A DNA stretch of 7,890 bases. Origin: an uncultured Atopobium sp. GTDB taxonomy: Bacteria > Actinomycetota > Coriobacteriia > Coriobacteriales > Atopobiaceae. The stretch covers positions 1 to 7,890 of the forward strand of contig CAMPCT010000091.1 of NCBI GenBank assembly GCA_946647055.1, written 5' to 3'. Positions 1-6,147 of this stretch are shown here, piece after piece. Position numbers and translations under genes: made by a program. Every line of letters starts with the position of its first letter. Position 1 is the first letter of the stretch. Below the pieces are notes generated by a model. It had not been told where the DNA came from. It made no database searches and saw only the letters and a list, made by a program, of their open reading frames with translations.

Positions 1-488
1 CCCTCATCCCCATCTACCGCATGTACAACACCAAGACCTCCGAGCACCTGTGGACCAAGTCGAAGAAGGAGTACGACAGTTGCGGCAAGGGCTCCTACGT
101 CGACTGGAGGCAGGAGAACGTCGCCTGGTACTCGCCAAACCTCCCCGCGCCTGCCTCCTACGCGGCCTCGACCCAGGGCGACTACGTCTACGTGTGGCGC
201 CTCTACGACAAGGGACGCACCGGCGACCACATCTACCTGACCTACGGCGCGGAGATGAAGAGCTACCTCTCCAACGGCTGGGTGGTCGACAAGGGCGCCG
301 GCTTCTGGACGGTCAAGAAGGGGACCACGATAAGCGGACGCACGACGATTCCCATCTATCGCGCGTACAACCCCAAGCTCAAGCGCGGCAAGCACCACTA
401 CACGCCGTCGAAGAACGAGTACGACACCATCTGCAAGAACCACGGCTGGAAGCCCGAGGGCGTCAAGTTCTACGTCATCAAGAAGTAG
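1..488 (+). CDS. C-terminal part of a surface/secreted protein with DUF5648-like repeats (5' end outside window)
   Basis: The reading frame is open from the left edge (first whole codon at 3) to the TAG at 486-488, giving 161 residues of a longer protein. An ATG at 21 lies inside a repeat and is not the start. Three copies of an aromatic repeat are visible. Each begins with a strand such as IPIYRMYN (from nt 6), YVWRLYDKG (about nt 190) or IPIYRAYNP (from nt 348), followed by a His/Tyr motif (SEHLWT, GDHIYL, KHHYT), then an acidic/Tyr helix and a Gly-Trp turn (NGWV, HGWKPEG). This pattern matches the DUF5648 type of repeat, known from C-termini of secreted or wall-associated hydrolases and adhesins of Gram-positive gut and oral bacteria. 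The product ends on the repeat (FYVIKK) with no LPXTG sorting signal or C-terminal membrane segment, so any surface attachment must come from elsewhere or from the repeats themselves. The catalytic or N-terminal domain cannot be known from this window. Confidence 0.8.
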   Translation, partial: LIPIYRMYNTKTSEHLWTKSKKEYDSCGKGSYVDWRQENVAWYSPNLPAPASYAASTQGDYVYVWRLYDKGRTGDHIYLTYGAEMKSYLSNGWVVDKGAGFWTVKKGTTISGRTTIPIYRAYNPKLKRGKHHYTPSKNEYDTICKNHGWKPEGVKFYVIKK

Positions 489-491
489 CAG

Positions 492-553
492 ACGCCCTTC
501 CCCTGTCGGCCCTCGCCCATACGCATGAGACGCAAGCGGTCGTAAGGGCGTAT
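492..553. repeat. Spaced inverted repeat in the gap before the small double-glycine protein gene
   Basis: ACGCCCTT at 492-499 is repeated inverted as AAGGGCGT at 544-551, leaving a 44-nt interval. A second, alternative pair, ATACGC at 519-524 and GCGTAT at 548-553, shares the right arm. The right arm overlaps a -10-like TATAAG at 551-556, about 45 nt upstream of the ATG at 602; no convincing -35 is visible. The structure could be a weak terminator for the upstream surface-protein gene or a mutually exclusive pair of leader hairpins. There is no U-tract. With arms this short in GC-rich DNA, chance is a real possibility. Confidence 0.25.
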
Positions 554-601
554 AAGATGGTGCAGGACCATCGGGCATCCATCGCGTGGGAGGGAGCGAC
601 C

Positions 602-868
602 ATGGACGCGAAGGAACTGGCTGCGCAGCTGGAATCCGCCATGCAAGGTGATGGCGCCAAGCAGGTTCTTGGCGTGCTGGGCGACTTTGGCATCGAGCTG
701 TCCGAGGACGAGCTCGACAAGATCGCGGGTGGCATCAGGTTGGAAGACGGGCATCTCCACGACCTCTTTGCCAAGAAGCTCCAGGGATTGGACCTTGGCA
801 ACGAGCTGCTCTCGAAGCTTGAGACGGCGCTCGCCTCATTTGCCCCCAACGGCCTCATGGGGAGGTAA
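602..868 (+). CDS. Small protein with double-glycine leader motif (putative bacteriocin/RiPP-like precursor)
   Basis: This is an 88-residue ORF. I chose the ATG at 602 because GGGAGGGAG (588-596) sits 5 nt upstream; an in-frame ATG at 557 has no ribosome site. Residues 1-44 look like a leader: a helical, acidic N-terminus followed by I31-E-LSEDELDKIAGG-44. That fits the class II bacteriocin/ComC-type consensus LSxxELxxIxGG, with Leu -12, Ser -11, Glu -8, Leu -7, Ile -4, Gly -2 and Gly -1 all present. In that family, C39-protease ABC transporters cut after GG. The remaining 44 residues (IRLEDGHLHDLFAKK... to NGLMGR) contain no Cys and only one Thr and two Ser, so lanthionine or disulfide chemistry is unlikely. 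They are rich in Leu/Lys/Glu and could form amphipathic helices. No transporter, modification enzyme or immunity gene lies in the window. An alternative is an ordinary small cytosolic protein whose GG is coincidental. That a gene is here is fairly sure; its function is not known. Confidence 0.65.
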   Translation: MDAKELAAQLESAMQGDGAKQVLGVLGDFGIELSEDELDKIAGGIRLEDGHLHDLFAKKLQGLDLGNELLSKLETALASFAPNGLMGR

Positions 869-921
869 CCCCGCGCCTTGTGGCGTCGCCGCCCAAAGCC
901 AATCTGTGACAGGTCGCCTGC

Positions 922-2316
922 CTAGGCCACCAGACGGGTGTCTGCCTCGAGCCAGAGGCGGACGTCATCGCGCTCGTCGAGGCCAAGATGGTGGGCGACC
1001 TTGCTGTGCGAGAAGGACGGGTCGCGGAGCTGGGCAAGCGAGATGACGAGCGTCCACAGGGGCACGAGGTAGGCAAAGCAGGCAAAGAGCACGCTTGCGA
1101 CCGGAGCGCCCACAAAGCCCAGGATGCCCGCGCAAGAGGTCGACCAGGGGGTGATCGCCGGCAGCAGGATGGCGCTGTTCTCGAGGTCGAGGGCGAGGGC
1201 GCTGCCATCGTGCTCGGTGCGGTCGCAGAGCTGGTCGGAGAGCATGACCAGCAGGACCTGGTCGCAGGCGACGAACGAGGTCAGGATGCTCGTGGCAAGC
1301 ACTCCCACGAAGGGGGTGGTGCGACGCGCGAGTCGGGTGACCTGGTCGCTCGCGCTGTCAAGCAGACCCGTGCCGCGGAAGAGGCCCGAGTAGGTGGAGA
1401 CGGTGGACACGACGAGCGCGATCTCGGCCATCGAGATGATGCCGCCACCGTCGACGAGCCTCGCGAGCTCGGGGTCGGAGCTGTGGAAGCCCCAGACGAG
1501 CAGGGAGGGCAGGCTCTCGAGGGACGTTCCCTGTACGACGACTGCGATGGCGATGGCGCTGGCAAGGCTTGCGAGCATGGTGCTGCGGACGTCGACCTTT
1601 GCGACCGAGAGCACGATGACGACGAGGGCGGGCAGGCATGCGATGGGGGAGAGGTCGAAGGAGGCCCCAAAGACGCGGGCGAAGTCGGGCGTCTGGGCGG
1701 AGCTTGCCGAGCCCATGCCGAGCAGGGCATAGACGAGGATGGTGGCCATGAGGGGGACCATCCCGGTGCGAATCATGCGCTGGACGTTGTCGAAGACCTT
1801 GGTCTTGGTGAGCGTCGCCACCAGTGCCGCGCTTGACGACATGGGCGAGCAGCGGTCCCCAAAGAAGCTGCCCGAGAGGATGGCGCCACCCATGAGGGCG
1901 GGGCTGACGCCCATGGCGGTGCCGATGGCCATGCAGATGACCCCCATGGTGGCAGCGGTACCAAACGAGCTGCCCATGAGCATCGACATGCCACAGCACA
2001 GGAGGAAGGTGACAGGAACCAGGGTGGTGGGGCTGATGGCCTGGGTGGCGAGGCAGGCAAGCACGGGGATGGTGCCGGCGGCACGCCAGGAGGCGGTGAG
2101 CATGCCGATGACGAGGAAGAGGAGGAGGATGTTGCGGATGGTGCTCAGGCCCTCGACGGACATGCGGAGCAGGTCACGGACCTCGTGACCGTGGTGAAGG
2201 CCGTAGTTGAAGAAGAGGGCGTAGCCAACGAGGAGGGCGAGGGGGATGGGCGCGCCGATTGCCAGCGTGGTGACAAGCGTTGCCGCAAACAATCCGATGA
2301 CGCCAATCTCATACAT
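922..2316 (-). CDS. nhaC: NhaC-family Na+/H+ (or organic-acid-linked) antiporter
   Basis: This 464-residue polytopic membrane protein has about eleven or twelve hydrophobic segments from residue 5 to about 430 and a charged cytosolic tail. The family signature SGSFFGDRCSPMSS lies at residues 148-161 (the common form is GxFFGDxxSPxSD), and a second conserved region, LENSAILLPAITPWSTSCAG, lies at 378-397. D154 and D352 are candidate ion-coupling acids in membrane regions. NhaC members exchange Na+ for H+; the related MleN couples malate/lactate exchange to Na+/H+, so the true substrate may be a carboxylate. The family serine/aspartate after SP is Ser-Ser here, which argues for caution on substrate. 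The start at 2316 is supported by AGGAAAGGGG (plus coordinates 2324-2333). The gene diverges from a LysR-type regulator across a 124-bp spacer with an operator-like dyad, so substrate-responsive control is likely. Its 3' end converges on the small double-glycine gene with a 53-bp gap. Confidence 0.88.
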   Translation of the reverse strand: MYEIGVIGLFAATLVTTLAIGAPIPLALLVGYALFFNYGLHHGHEVRDLLRMSVEGLSTIRNILLLFLVIGMLTASWRAAGTIPVLACLATQAISPTTLVPVTFLLCCGMSMLMGSSFGTAATMGVICMAIGTAMGVSPALMGGAILSGSFFGDRCSPMSSSAALVATLTKTKVFDNVQRMIRTGMVPLMATILVYALLGMGSASSAQTPDFARVFGASFDLSPIACLPALVVIVLSVAKVDVRSTMLASLASAIAIAVVVQGTSLESLPSLLVWGFHSSDPELARLVDGGGIISMAEIALVVSTVSTYSGLFRGTGLLDSASDQVTRLARRTTPFVGVLATSILTSFVACDQVLLVMLSDQLCDRTEHDGSALALDLENSAILLPAITPWSTSCAGILGFVGAPVASVLFACFAYLVPLWTLVISLAQLRDPSFSHSKVAHHLGLDERDDVRLWLEADTRLVA

Positions 2317-2370
2317 GGTGATGCCCCTTTCCTCAACACGCTACGGTACGACTCGGCATCATTGAAATCA

Positions 2371-2399
2371 AACTGTTATTATTGATAGTAAGTACAGTT
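2371..2399. promoter_or_regulatory. LysR-type operator: 29-bp dyad with T-N11-A core
   Basis: The AT-rich spacer between the divergent antiporter and LysR genes holds two nested inverted repeats with one common centre at 2385. The outer arms are AACTGT (2371-2376) and ACAGTT (2394-2399), a perfect 6-bp match. The inner arms are TTA (2379-2381) and TAA (2389-2391), giving a T-N11-A box spanning 2379-2391. T-N11-A with dyad symmetry is the standard LysR-family recognition pattern. The right arm abuts the -10-like element of the regulator gene, which would suit autorepression. Activation of the antiporter gene from the same site is inferred from the divergent layout. Confidence 0.6.
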
Positions 2400-2404
2400 A
2401 TGAT
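2376..2404 (+). promoter_or_regulatory. Candidate promoter of the LysR-type regulator gene
   Basis: TATGAT at 2399-2404 is a good -10 match. TTATTA at 2376-2381 is a weak -35 at 17-bp spacing and lies inside the dyad operator. The start codon is 36 nt downstream of the -10. The antiporter promoter must lie in the same AT-rich island on the other strand, but I could not pick one convincing pair for it. Confidence 0.4.
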
Positions 2405-2440
2405 TTGTTAAACAAAGGTGATTGCAAAAGGGGAGGCAGC

Positions 2441-3376
2441 ATGAACCTTGCGACCATGGACTACTTCATCGCACTTGCCGAGGAGCGCAGCTTCACGCGC
2501 GCAGCCGAGCGTCTGCACGTGACACAGCAGACCCTCTCGGCCCACATCGCCAACATCGAGCGCGAGTTGGGCGTCCAGCTGGTCAACCGCAAGGTCCCTC
2601 TCACGCTCACCAACGCCGGAGATCGCTTCCTCACCTATGCGCGTCGCTTCCAGGCGACCAAGCGCGCGCTTGACCAGGAGTTCCTTGACATCGCCAATGA
2701 CGAGCGCGGCCTTCTGGGCATTGGCATCGCCGCGACACGTGGCCACATGCTGCTCCCCACGGCACTTTCGGTGTTCCAGGAGGAGCATCCCGGCATCAAC
2801 GCCCTCATCATGGAGGGGGAGAACCAGGAGCTCATCGAGTTCCTGCGCGAGGGGCGCGTCGACATGGTGGTGGCCTCCGTGCCGCATGACTTCTCCGGAT
2901 TCGTGGTGCACCACCTCTACGACGAGAACATCGTCCTGCTCCTGACGGAGGGGCTCCTCGAGCGCGTGGTCGCGGAGGTGGGGGTGCCCGCCGAGGAGGC
3001 CGTGAGCCGTCTTCATGAGTCGGGCGACCTCTCCGTGCTGGGCAAGTGCCCCTACATGCTGCTGGGCGAGCGGGACGAGCCCGGCCGCACGGCGCGTCGG
3101 CTGCTGGCACGCTCCGGCGTTCGACCCTGGGTGCGCGTGCGCTCGACAAACTCGGAAACCCTTGTCGACCTCGCCTCGAAGGGCGTCGGCGCCTGCTTTG
3201 TCCCCATGCGGCAGGTGAAGGCGACCTTTGGCGAGGGTGGCGGCGACGGTATGGTCGCGATCGAGCTGGGACCCGACGCGACCATCTCGATTGACGTGGC
3301 CTGGCGTGACGGCGAGCATGTGTGGAGCGTCATCGAGAGCTTCCACAAGACGCTGCGCCAGCTCTATGCGGAGTAG
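2441..3376 (+). CDS. LysR-family transcriptional regulator
   Basis: This 311-residue protein has the usual length for the family. Residues 1-60 form the winged helix-turn-helix, with typical LysR sequence (YFIALAEERSFTRAAERL, then VTQQTLSAHIANIERELGV and LTLTNAG). Residues from about 88 to 308 form the effector-binding domain, with a characteristic GIGIAATRGHMLLP opening and a later VDLASKGVGACFVP stretch. The start at 2441 is chosen for GGGGAGG at 2430-2436 and because family members begin a few residues before the (L/M)xYF motif. An upstream in-frame TTG at 2405 has no comparable site and would overlap the promoter. The gene is divergent from the NhaC-type antiporter and very likely regulates it through the dyad at 2371-2399. 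The effector cannot be read from the sequence. Confidence 0.9.
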   Translation: MNLATMDYFIALAEERSFTRAAERLHVTQQTLSAHIANIERELGVQLVNRKVPLTLTNAGDRFLTYARRFQATKRALDQEFLDIANDERGLLGIGIAATRGHMLLPTALSVFQEEHPGINALIMEGENQELIEFLREGRVDMVVASVPHDFSGFVVHHLYDENIVLLLTEGLLERVVAEVGVPAEEAVSRLHESGDLSVLGKCPYMLLGERDEPGRTARRLLARSGVRPWVRVRSTNSETLVDLASKGVGACFVPMRQVKATFGEGGGDGMVAIELGPDATISIDVAWRDGEHVWSVIESFHKTLRQLYAE

Positions 3377-3378
3377 CT

Positions 3379-3403
3379 CCCAATGCGCCGGGGCGCCCAT
3401 GGG
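3379..3403. terminator. GC-rich hairpin just after the LysR gene, possible terminator
   Basis: GCGCC (3385-3389) pairs with GGCGC (3392-3396) and is extended by CCCA (3379-3382) with TGGG (3400-3403) across a small internal loop. It starts 2 nt after the LysR stop codon. No T-tract follows, so a classical intrinsic terminator is not shown. The rest of the gap up to hisS (3404-3530) shows no T-box sequence, no tRNA and no small ORF that I can support. Confidence 0.35.
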
Positions 3404-3530
3404 ATACGCATTCGTGAACGCACGTGTCCTCGGTAGCGAGACGTTGGGGGCTCTCCTTCCGTTCCAAAGCACGACTGCGCGGATGCTGCTATTCTTAAAG
3501 GGTTGACTGCAACGAGAACGGGGGCATCCC

Positions 3531-4841
3531 ATGGCACAGAGGGTTCAGGGAACCGAGGACCTCTTTGGCGGCTACATGCGCGCCTGGCAGCGCATGACTG
3601 ACGTCGCGCGCGACCTCTTTGGCACGTATGGCTTCGAGATGATCGAGACGCCGGCAATCGAGCAGGTGGACACCTTCGTCCATGGCATCGGCGAGTCCAC
3701 GGACGTCGTGCGCAAGGAGATGTTCCGCGTCTTCTCGGGAGCGCTCCTCGAGGGGCTCTTCGAGAGCGGCAGCGAGGCGGGCCTCAAGGCACGCCAGCGC
3801 ATGGCCCTGCGTCCCGAGGGGACGGCGGGCGTCGTGCGCAGTGCCGTCGAGAACAACTTCGTCCCACAGGGTGCCGCGCCTGCCAAGCTGTGGTATGCCA
3901 TGCCCATGTTCCGCGGCGAGCGTCCGCAGAAGGGACGCCTGCGCCAGTTCCACCAGGTGGGACTCGAGTGGCTTGGTGCCCCGGACGCCGCGGCAGATGC
4001 CGAGACCATCATCGTCCTCATGGAGTTCTTCGAGCGTCTGGGCTTCTCGCGTGATTCCCTCGAGCTTCGCATCAACTCGATGGGCGACGCGACCTGTCGC
4101 CCGGCCTATCGCGAGGCCGTGCGCTCGTTCATCCTCGATCATGCCGACGAGATGTGCGAGGACTGCCTCGAGCGCGCGCAGATCAACCCGCTGCGCTCCT
4201 TCGACTGCAAGAACGACCACTGCCGCGAGGTCATGGGTGGGGCCCCGCTGGTCACCGACAACCTCTGCGAGGAGTGCGCGGCTCACTACGCGCAGGTCAA
4301 GGCCTACCTCGACGAGGCCGGGATCGCCTATGTGGAGGACCCTACGCTCGTGCGCGGGCTCGACTACTACACCCGTACGGTCTTCGAGGTCGAGGTCAAG
4401 GGGGCGGCTGTCGGTGCGATCGGCGGCGGCGGACGCTATGACGGCCTCATGGAGCTCGAGGGTGGTCGCCCCACGCCCGGCATCGGCTTTGCCGTGGGCT
4501 TCGAGCGCATCTACCTGGCGCTCGAGGCGTTGGGCATCGACATGGCCGGAGAGGAGCCTGCCTGCGCCTTCGTTGCCAGCACGGGGGCCGAGCTGCGCCC
4601 GGCGGTGTTCTCTGCCACGTTGGCCCTGCGCCAGGCGGGCATCCGCACCGAGGCCGACTACCAGGGCCGCTCGCTCAAGAGCCAGTTCAAGCTTGCCGAC
4701 AAGCTTGGTGCGCGCGTGTGCGTGGTCCTGGGCTCCGACGAGGTCGAGCAGGGCGTGGCCAGCGTGCGTGACATGAGGACGCACGAGCAGGTCACGGTGC
4801 CTCTGGCAGAGCTTGCTGCCGTGGTGGCCGAGAGGCTGTAG
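3531..4841 (+). CDS. hisS: Histidyl-tRNA synthetase
   Basis: This cytosolic class II aminoacyl-tRNA synthetase charges tRNA-His with histidine, using ATP. At 436 residues it is full length. It opens with the usual RVQGTEDLFG block. Class II motif 2 is FRGERPQKGRLRQFHQ (from residue 127; Arg128 and Glu130 are key, and Gly129 takes the place usually held by His or Tyr). The histidine-specific motifs are LVRGLDYYTRT at 273-283 and AIGGGGRYDG at 296-305. Motif 3 is GIGFAVGFERI at 317-327. An anticodon-binding domain follows from about residue 345. The insertion domain carries six cysteines (C209, C212, C226, C231, C246, C249) in paired spacing that could hold a structural zinc. Similar Cys-rich insertions occur in some bacterial HisRS, so this is not by itself novel. 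The ATG at 3531 follows a modest GGGGG at 3520-3524. A TATTCT at 3490-3495 is a possible -10 without a clear -35. The aspS gene that often follows hisS is absent here; a convergent gene and a repeat island follow instead. Confidence 0.97.
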   Translation: MAQRVQGTEDLFGGYMRAWQRMTDVARDLFGTYGFEMIETPAIEQVDTFVHGIGESTDVVRKEMFRVFSGALLEGLFESGSEAGLKARQRMALRPEGTAGVVRSAVENNFVPQGAAPAKLWYAMPMFRGERPQKGRLRQFHQVGLEWLGAPDAAADAETIIVLMEFFERLGFSRDSLELRINSMGDATCRPAYREAVRSFILDHADEMCEDCLERAQINPLRSFDCKNDHCREVMGGAPLVTDNLCEECAAHYAQVKAYLDEAGIAYVEDPTLVRGLDYYTRTVFEVEVKGAAVGAIGGGGRYDGLMELEGGRPTPGIGFAVGFERIYLALEALGIDMAGEEPACAFVASTGAELRPAVFSATLALRQAGIRTEADYQGRSLKSQFKLADKLGARVCVVLGSDEVEQGVASVRDMRTHEQVTVPLAELAAVVAERL

Positions 4842-4862
4842 CCCTCATCGGGATCTCCTTGG

Positions 4863-4897
4863 ATGTCCCCGCGGGCAACTGTTGCCTGCGGGGACAT
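4863..4897. repeat. Near-perfect 35-bp palindrome, copy 1 (possible hisS terminator or REP-like element)
   Basis: The left arm ATGTCCCCGCGGGCAAC (4863-4879) and right arm GTTGCCTGCGGGGACAT (4881-4897) are reverse complements around T4880, except for one pair that becomes G-U in RNA. As RNA this would be a very stable hairpin with about 15 pairs and a 3-nt loop. It begins 21 nt after the hisS stop. The downstream sequence TTATCAT is only weakly T-rich; a T5 run comes 20 nt later. It may end transcription of hisS, and of the convergent dipeptidase gene, in both directions. Confidence 0.75.
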
Positions 4898-4923
4898 TAT
4901 CATCTCGAGGAAGCTACCTTTTT

Positions 4924-4954
4924 GTCTCCGCCGACAACTGTTGTCCTCGGGGAC
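4924..4954. repeat. Related 31-bp imperfect palindrome, copy 2
   Basis: The left arm GTCTCCGCCGACAAC (4924-4938) and right arm GTTGTCCTCGGGGAC (4940-4954) are centred on T4939 with one wobble and two adjacent mismatches. It matches the inner 31 bp of the first palindrome (4865-4895) at 25 of 31 positions and lies 59 bp downstream centre to centre. One G-C pair flanking the CAAC/GTTG core in copy 1 is an A-T pair in copy 2, so both arms changed together. A TTTTT run (4919-4923) immediately precedes it. Confidence 0.7.
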
Positions 4955-4993
4955 GCGCAGCGTGGGGACATACGGCGCGGGGACGCGCGGCGC
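4949..4993. repeat. Three tandem copies of a 15-bp unit beginning GGGGAC
   Basis: The units are GGGGACGCGCAGCGT (4949-4963), GGGGACATACGGCGC (4964-4978) and GGGGACGCGCGGCGC (4979-4993), with exact 15-bp spacing. The first six bases of unit 1 are also the right end of the second palindrome, so the two repeat types are physically fused. The array ends 12 bp before the stop codon of the dipeptidase gene. No reading frame across it is supported as a gene. Confidence 0.75.
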
Positions 4994-5005
4994 AGAAAGC
5001 CCCAG

Positions 5006-6016
5006 CTAGGCAGACTCGATGCGGCGGAAGAAGTCAGCGGCGTTGGCGTAGCAGATCTTGTCGGCGAGCCCCTGTCCGTAGCGCTCGACGAGCAGGTCAG
5101 CCAGGCGCTGCGTGTCGGCGCAGCTGGCAAGCCACGACGGCGTGGTGCAGCCATCGAAGTCGCTGCCCAGGGCCACGACGTCCTCGCCGCCCAGGTCGAG
5201 CCAATGGTCGATGTGGGAGAGGAGCTGCTCGGGGGTGTAGTCGTCGCCTGGCGCGACAAAGCCCGTGTAGTAGTTGATGCCAGCGATGCCGCCTGCGTCG
5301 CGAATGGCCCTGAACTGGTCGTCGGTCAGGTTGCGCGGCACGTCATGGATGGCGCGCGAGTTGGAGTGGCTTGCCGCGAAGGGCCTTCGTACGACTTCGA
5401 GCAGGTCGGCGAAGCCCTCGTCGTTGAGGTGCGAGACGTCCACCGCGATGCGGTGGTCCTCGAGTTCGCGGACGCGGCGGCGACCCAGCTCGGTGAGGCC
5501 CTGGTGGGTGTCATGGCCAGAGCCCAGGGGGGTGGCGGCGTTCCAGGTGAGGGTCACCATGCGCACGCCCGCGCGGTCGATCATGTCGACCGTGTCGTCA
5601 CCGGCGGCGAGCAGCCCCGCCCCCTCGATGGTGAGGATGCCGCAGAACTTGTCCGCGGCAAGCGCCGCCTCGGCCTCGTCCACCGTATGCGCGACGGCAA
5701 AGCGGTCGGGGTGCGTGGCGAGGTGATGGGGAAGGGTGCCTGCTACAATCTCGAAGAAGCGGCGCTGTTGCTCGGGCGTGAGGGTGTCAAAGACGAAGAC
5801 GGCCATGCACTGGACCCAGGACATGCCCGCCGCACCGTCCAGCGAGAGGTGGACGGCGTCCGTCGCGAGGTCGGCAATGGGGCCGGGAGCGGTGGGGCCA
5901 TTGAGGTCCTCGGGGGCGAACATCTTCTCGTGGGCGCGCAGCTCCCCCGGGAGCACGGGCCAGGCGAGCAGGTCGAGGGTGTCGCAGTGCAGGTCGAAGA
6001 TGCGGGTCTTGGGCAT
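5006..6016 (-). CDS. Membrane dipeptidase (peptidase family M19, renal dipeptidase type)
   Basis: This 336-residue zinc hydrolase cleaves dipeptides, and in some family members D-amino-acid-containing dipeptides. The TIM-barrel metal site is complete. It includes HCD at residues 10-12 (H10 and D12), E131 in TIEGAG, H196 in VDVSHL and H217 in SHSNSRAIHDVPRN. R228 matches the substrate-binding arginine, and GSDFDG (284-289) forms the last active-site strand. No signal peptide is present, so the enzyme is probably cytosolic, as in most bacterial M19 proteins. The start at 6016 is supported by GGAGAGG (plus coordinates 6023-6029) six nt upstream and by the conserved N-terminal FDLHCDT beginning seven residues in. 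An open frame extending upstream to 6262 is rejected because it overlaps the hydrogenase gene and has no homology-like features. The gene has its own promoter-like element and is divergent from the hydrogenase gene. Peptide or peptidoglycan-fragment use is the likely role. Confidence 0.93.
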   Translation of the reverse strand: MPKTRIFDLHCDTLDLLAWPVLPGELRAHEKMFAPEDLNGPTAPGPIADLATDAVHLSLDGAAGMSWVQCMAVFVFDTLTPEQQRRFFEIVAGTLPHHLATHPDRFAVAHTVDEAEAALAADKFCGILTIEGAGLLAAGDDTVDMIDRAGVRMVTLTWNAATPLGSGHDTHQGLTELGRRRVRELEDHRIAVDVSHLNDEGFADLLEVVRRPFAASHSNSRAIHDVPRNLTDDQFRAIRDAGGIAGINYYTGFVAPGDDYTPEQLLSHIDHWLDLGGEDVVALGSDFDGCTTPSWLASCADTQRLADLLVERYGQGLADKICYANAADFFRRIESA

Positions 6017-6052
6017 GTTGTTCCTCTCCAAGGGTGATTGTCGGCTCAATGC

Positions 6053-6082
6053 ATCATACTTAAGCGCGTTGGCTAAAGACAA
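6053..6082 (-). promoter_or_regulatory. Candidate promoter of the dipeptidase gene
   Basis: On the minus strand, TTGTCT (plus 6077-6082) and TATGAT (plus 6053-6058) are separated by 18 bp. The -10 is the same hexamer as the one proposed for the LysR gene. It lies 37 nt upstream of the ATG, a normal leader length. No equally good promoter is visible for the divergent hydrogenase gene in the rest of this spacer (6083-6147). Confidence 0.5.
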
Positions 6083-6147
6083 GGGAGGGCGTCCGGCTGG
6101 GGCGGTCTCCAGGGAATCGCGTACGCTTTGGCAAGATGGGAGGACCC

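Noticed and set aside
874..893. Hairpin-like CGCC-TTGT-GGCG-TCGC-CGCC in the convergent gap as a terminator
   Set aside because: Stems are only 4 bp, mutually exclusive, and no T-tract follows on either strand. Such pairs are common in GC-rich DNA.
988..1836. Plus-strand frame of 282 codons inside the antiporter gene
   Set aside because: It is a low-complexity Gly/Asp/Glu/Arg-rich shadow of a clear membrane protein on the other strand.
3404..3530. T-box or histidine-responsive leader before hisS
   Set aside because: The gap is short and lacks the conserved T-box bulge sequence and a terminator/antiterminator pair.
2408..3532. A 374-codon minus-strand frame opposite the LysR gene
   Set aside because: It spans the LysR gene, its ribosome site and the hisS start, and shows no recognisable domain.
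3495..4784. A 429-codon open frame on the minus strand opposite hisS
   Set aside because: It is an antisense shadow caused by GC-biased codons. It lacks a plausible ribosome site and family motifs, while hisS on the other strand is unmistakable.
4863..4993. CRISPR array
   Set aside because: The repeats are diverged palindromes and a contiguous 15-bp tandem without unique spacers, and no cas gene is present.
6069..6082. TTG-N8-CAA as a Rex (NADH/NAD+) operator near the hydrogenase gene
   Set aside because: Known Rex sites are about 18 bp with longer arms. Only three bases match on each side, which is expected by chance, and this overlaps the dipeptidase -35.
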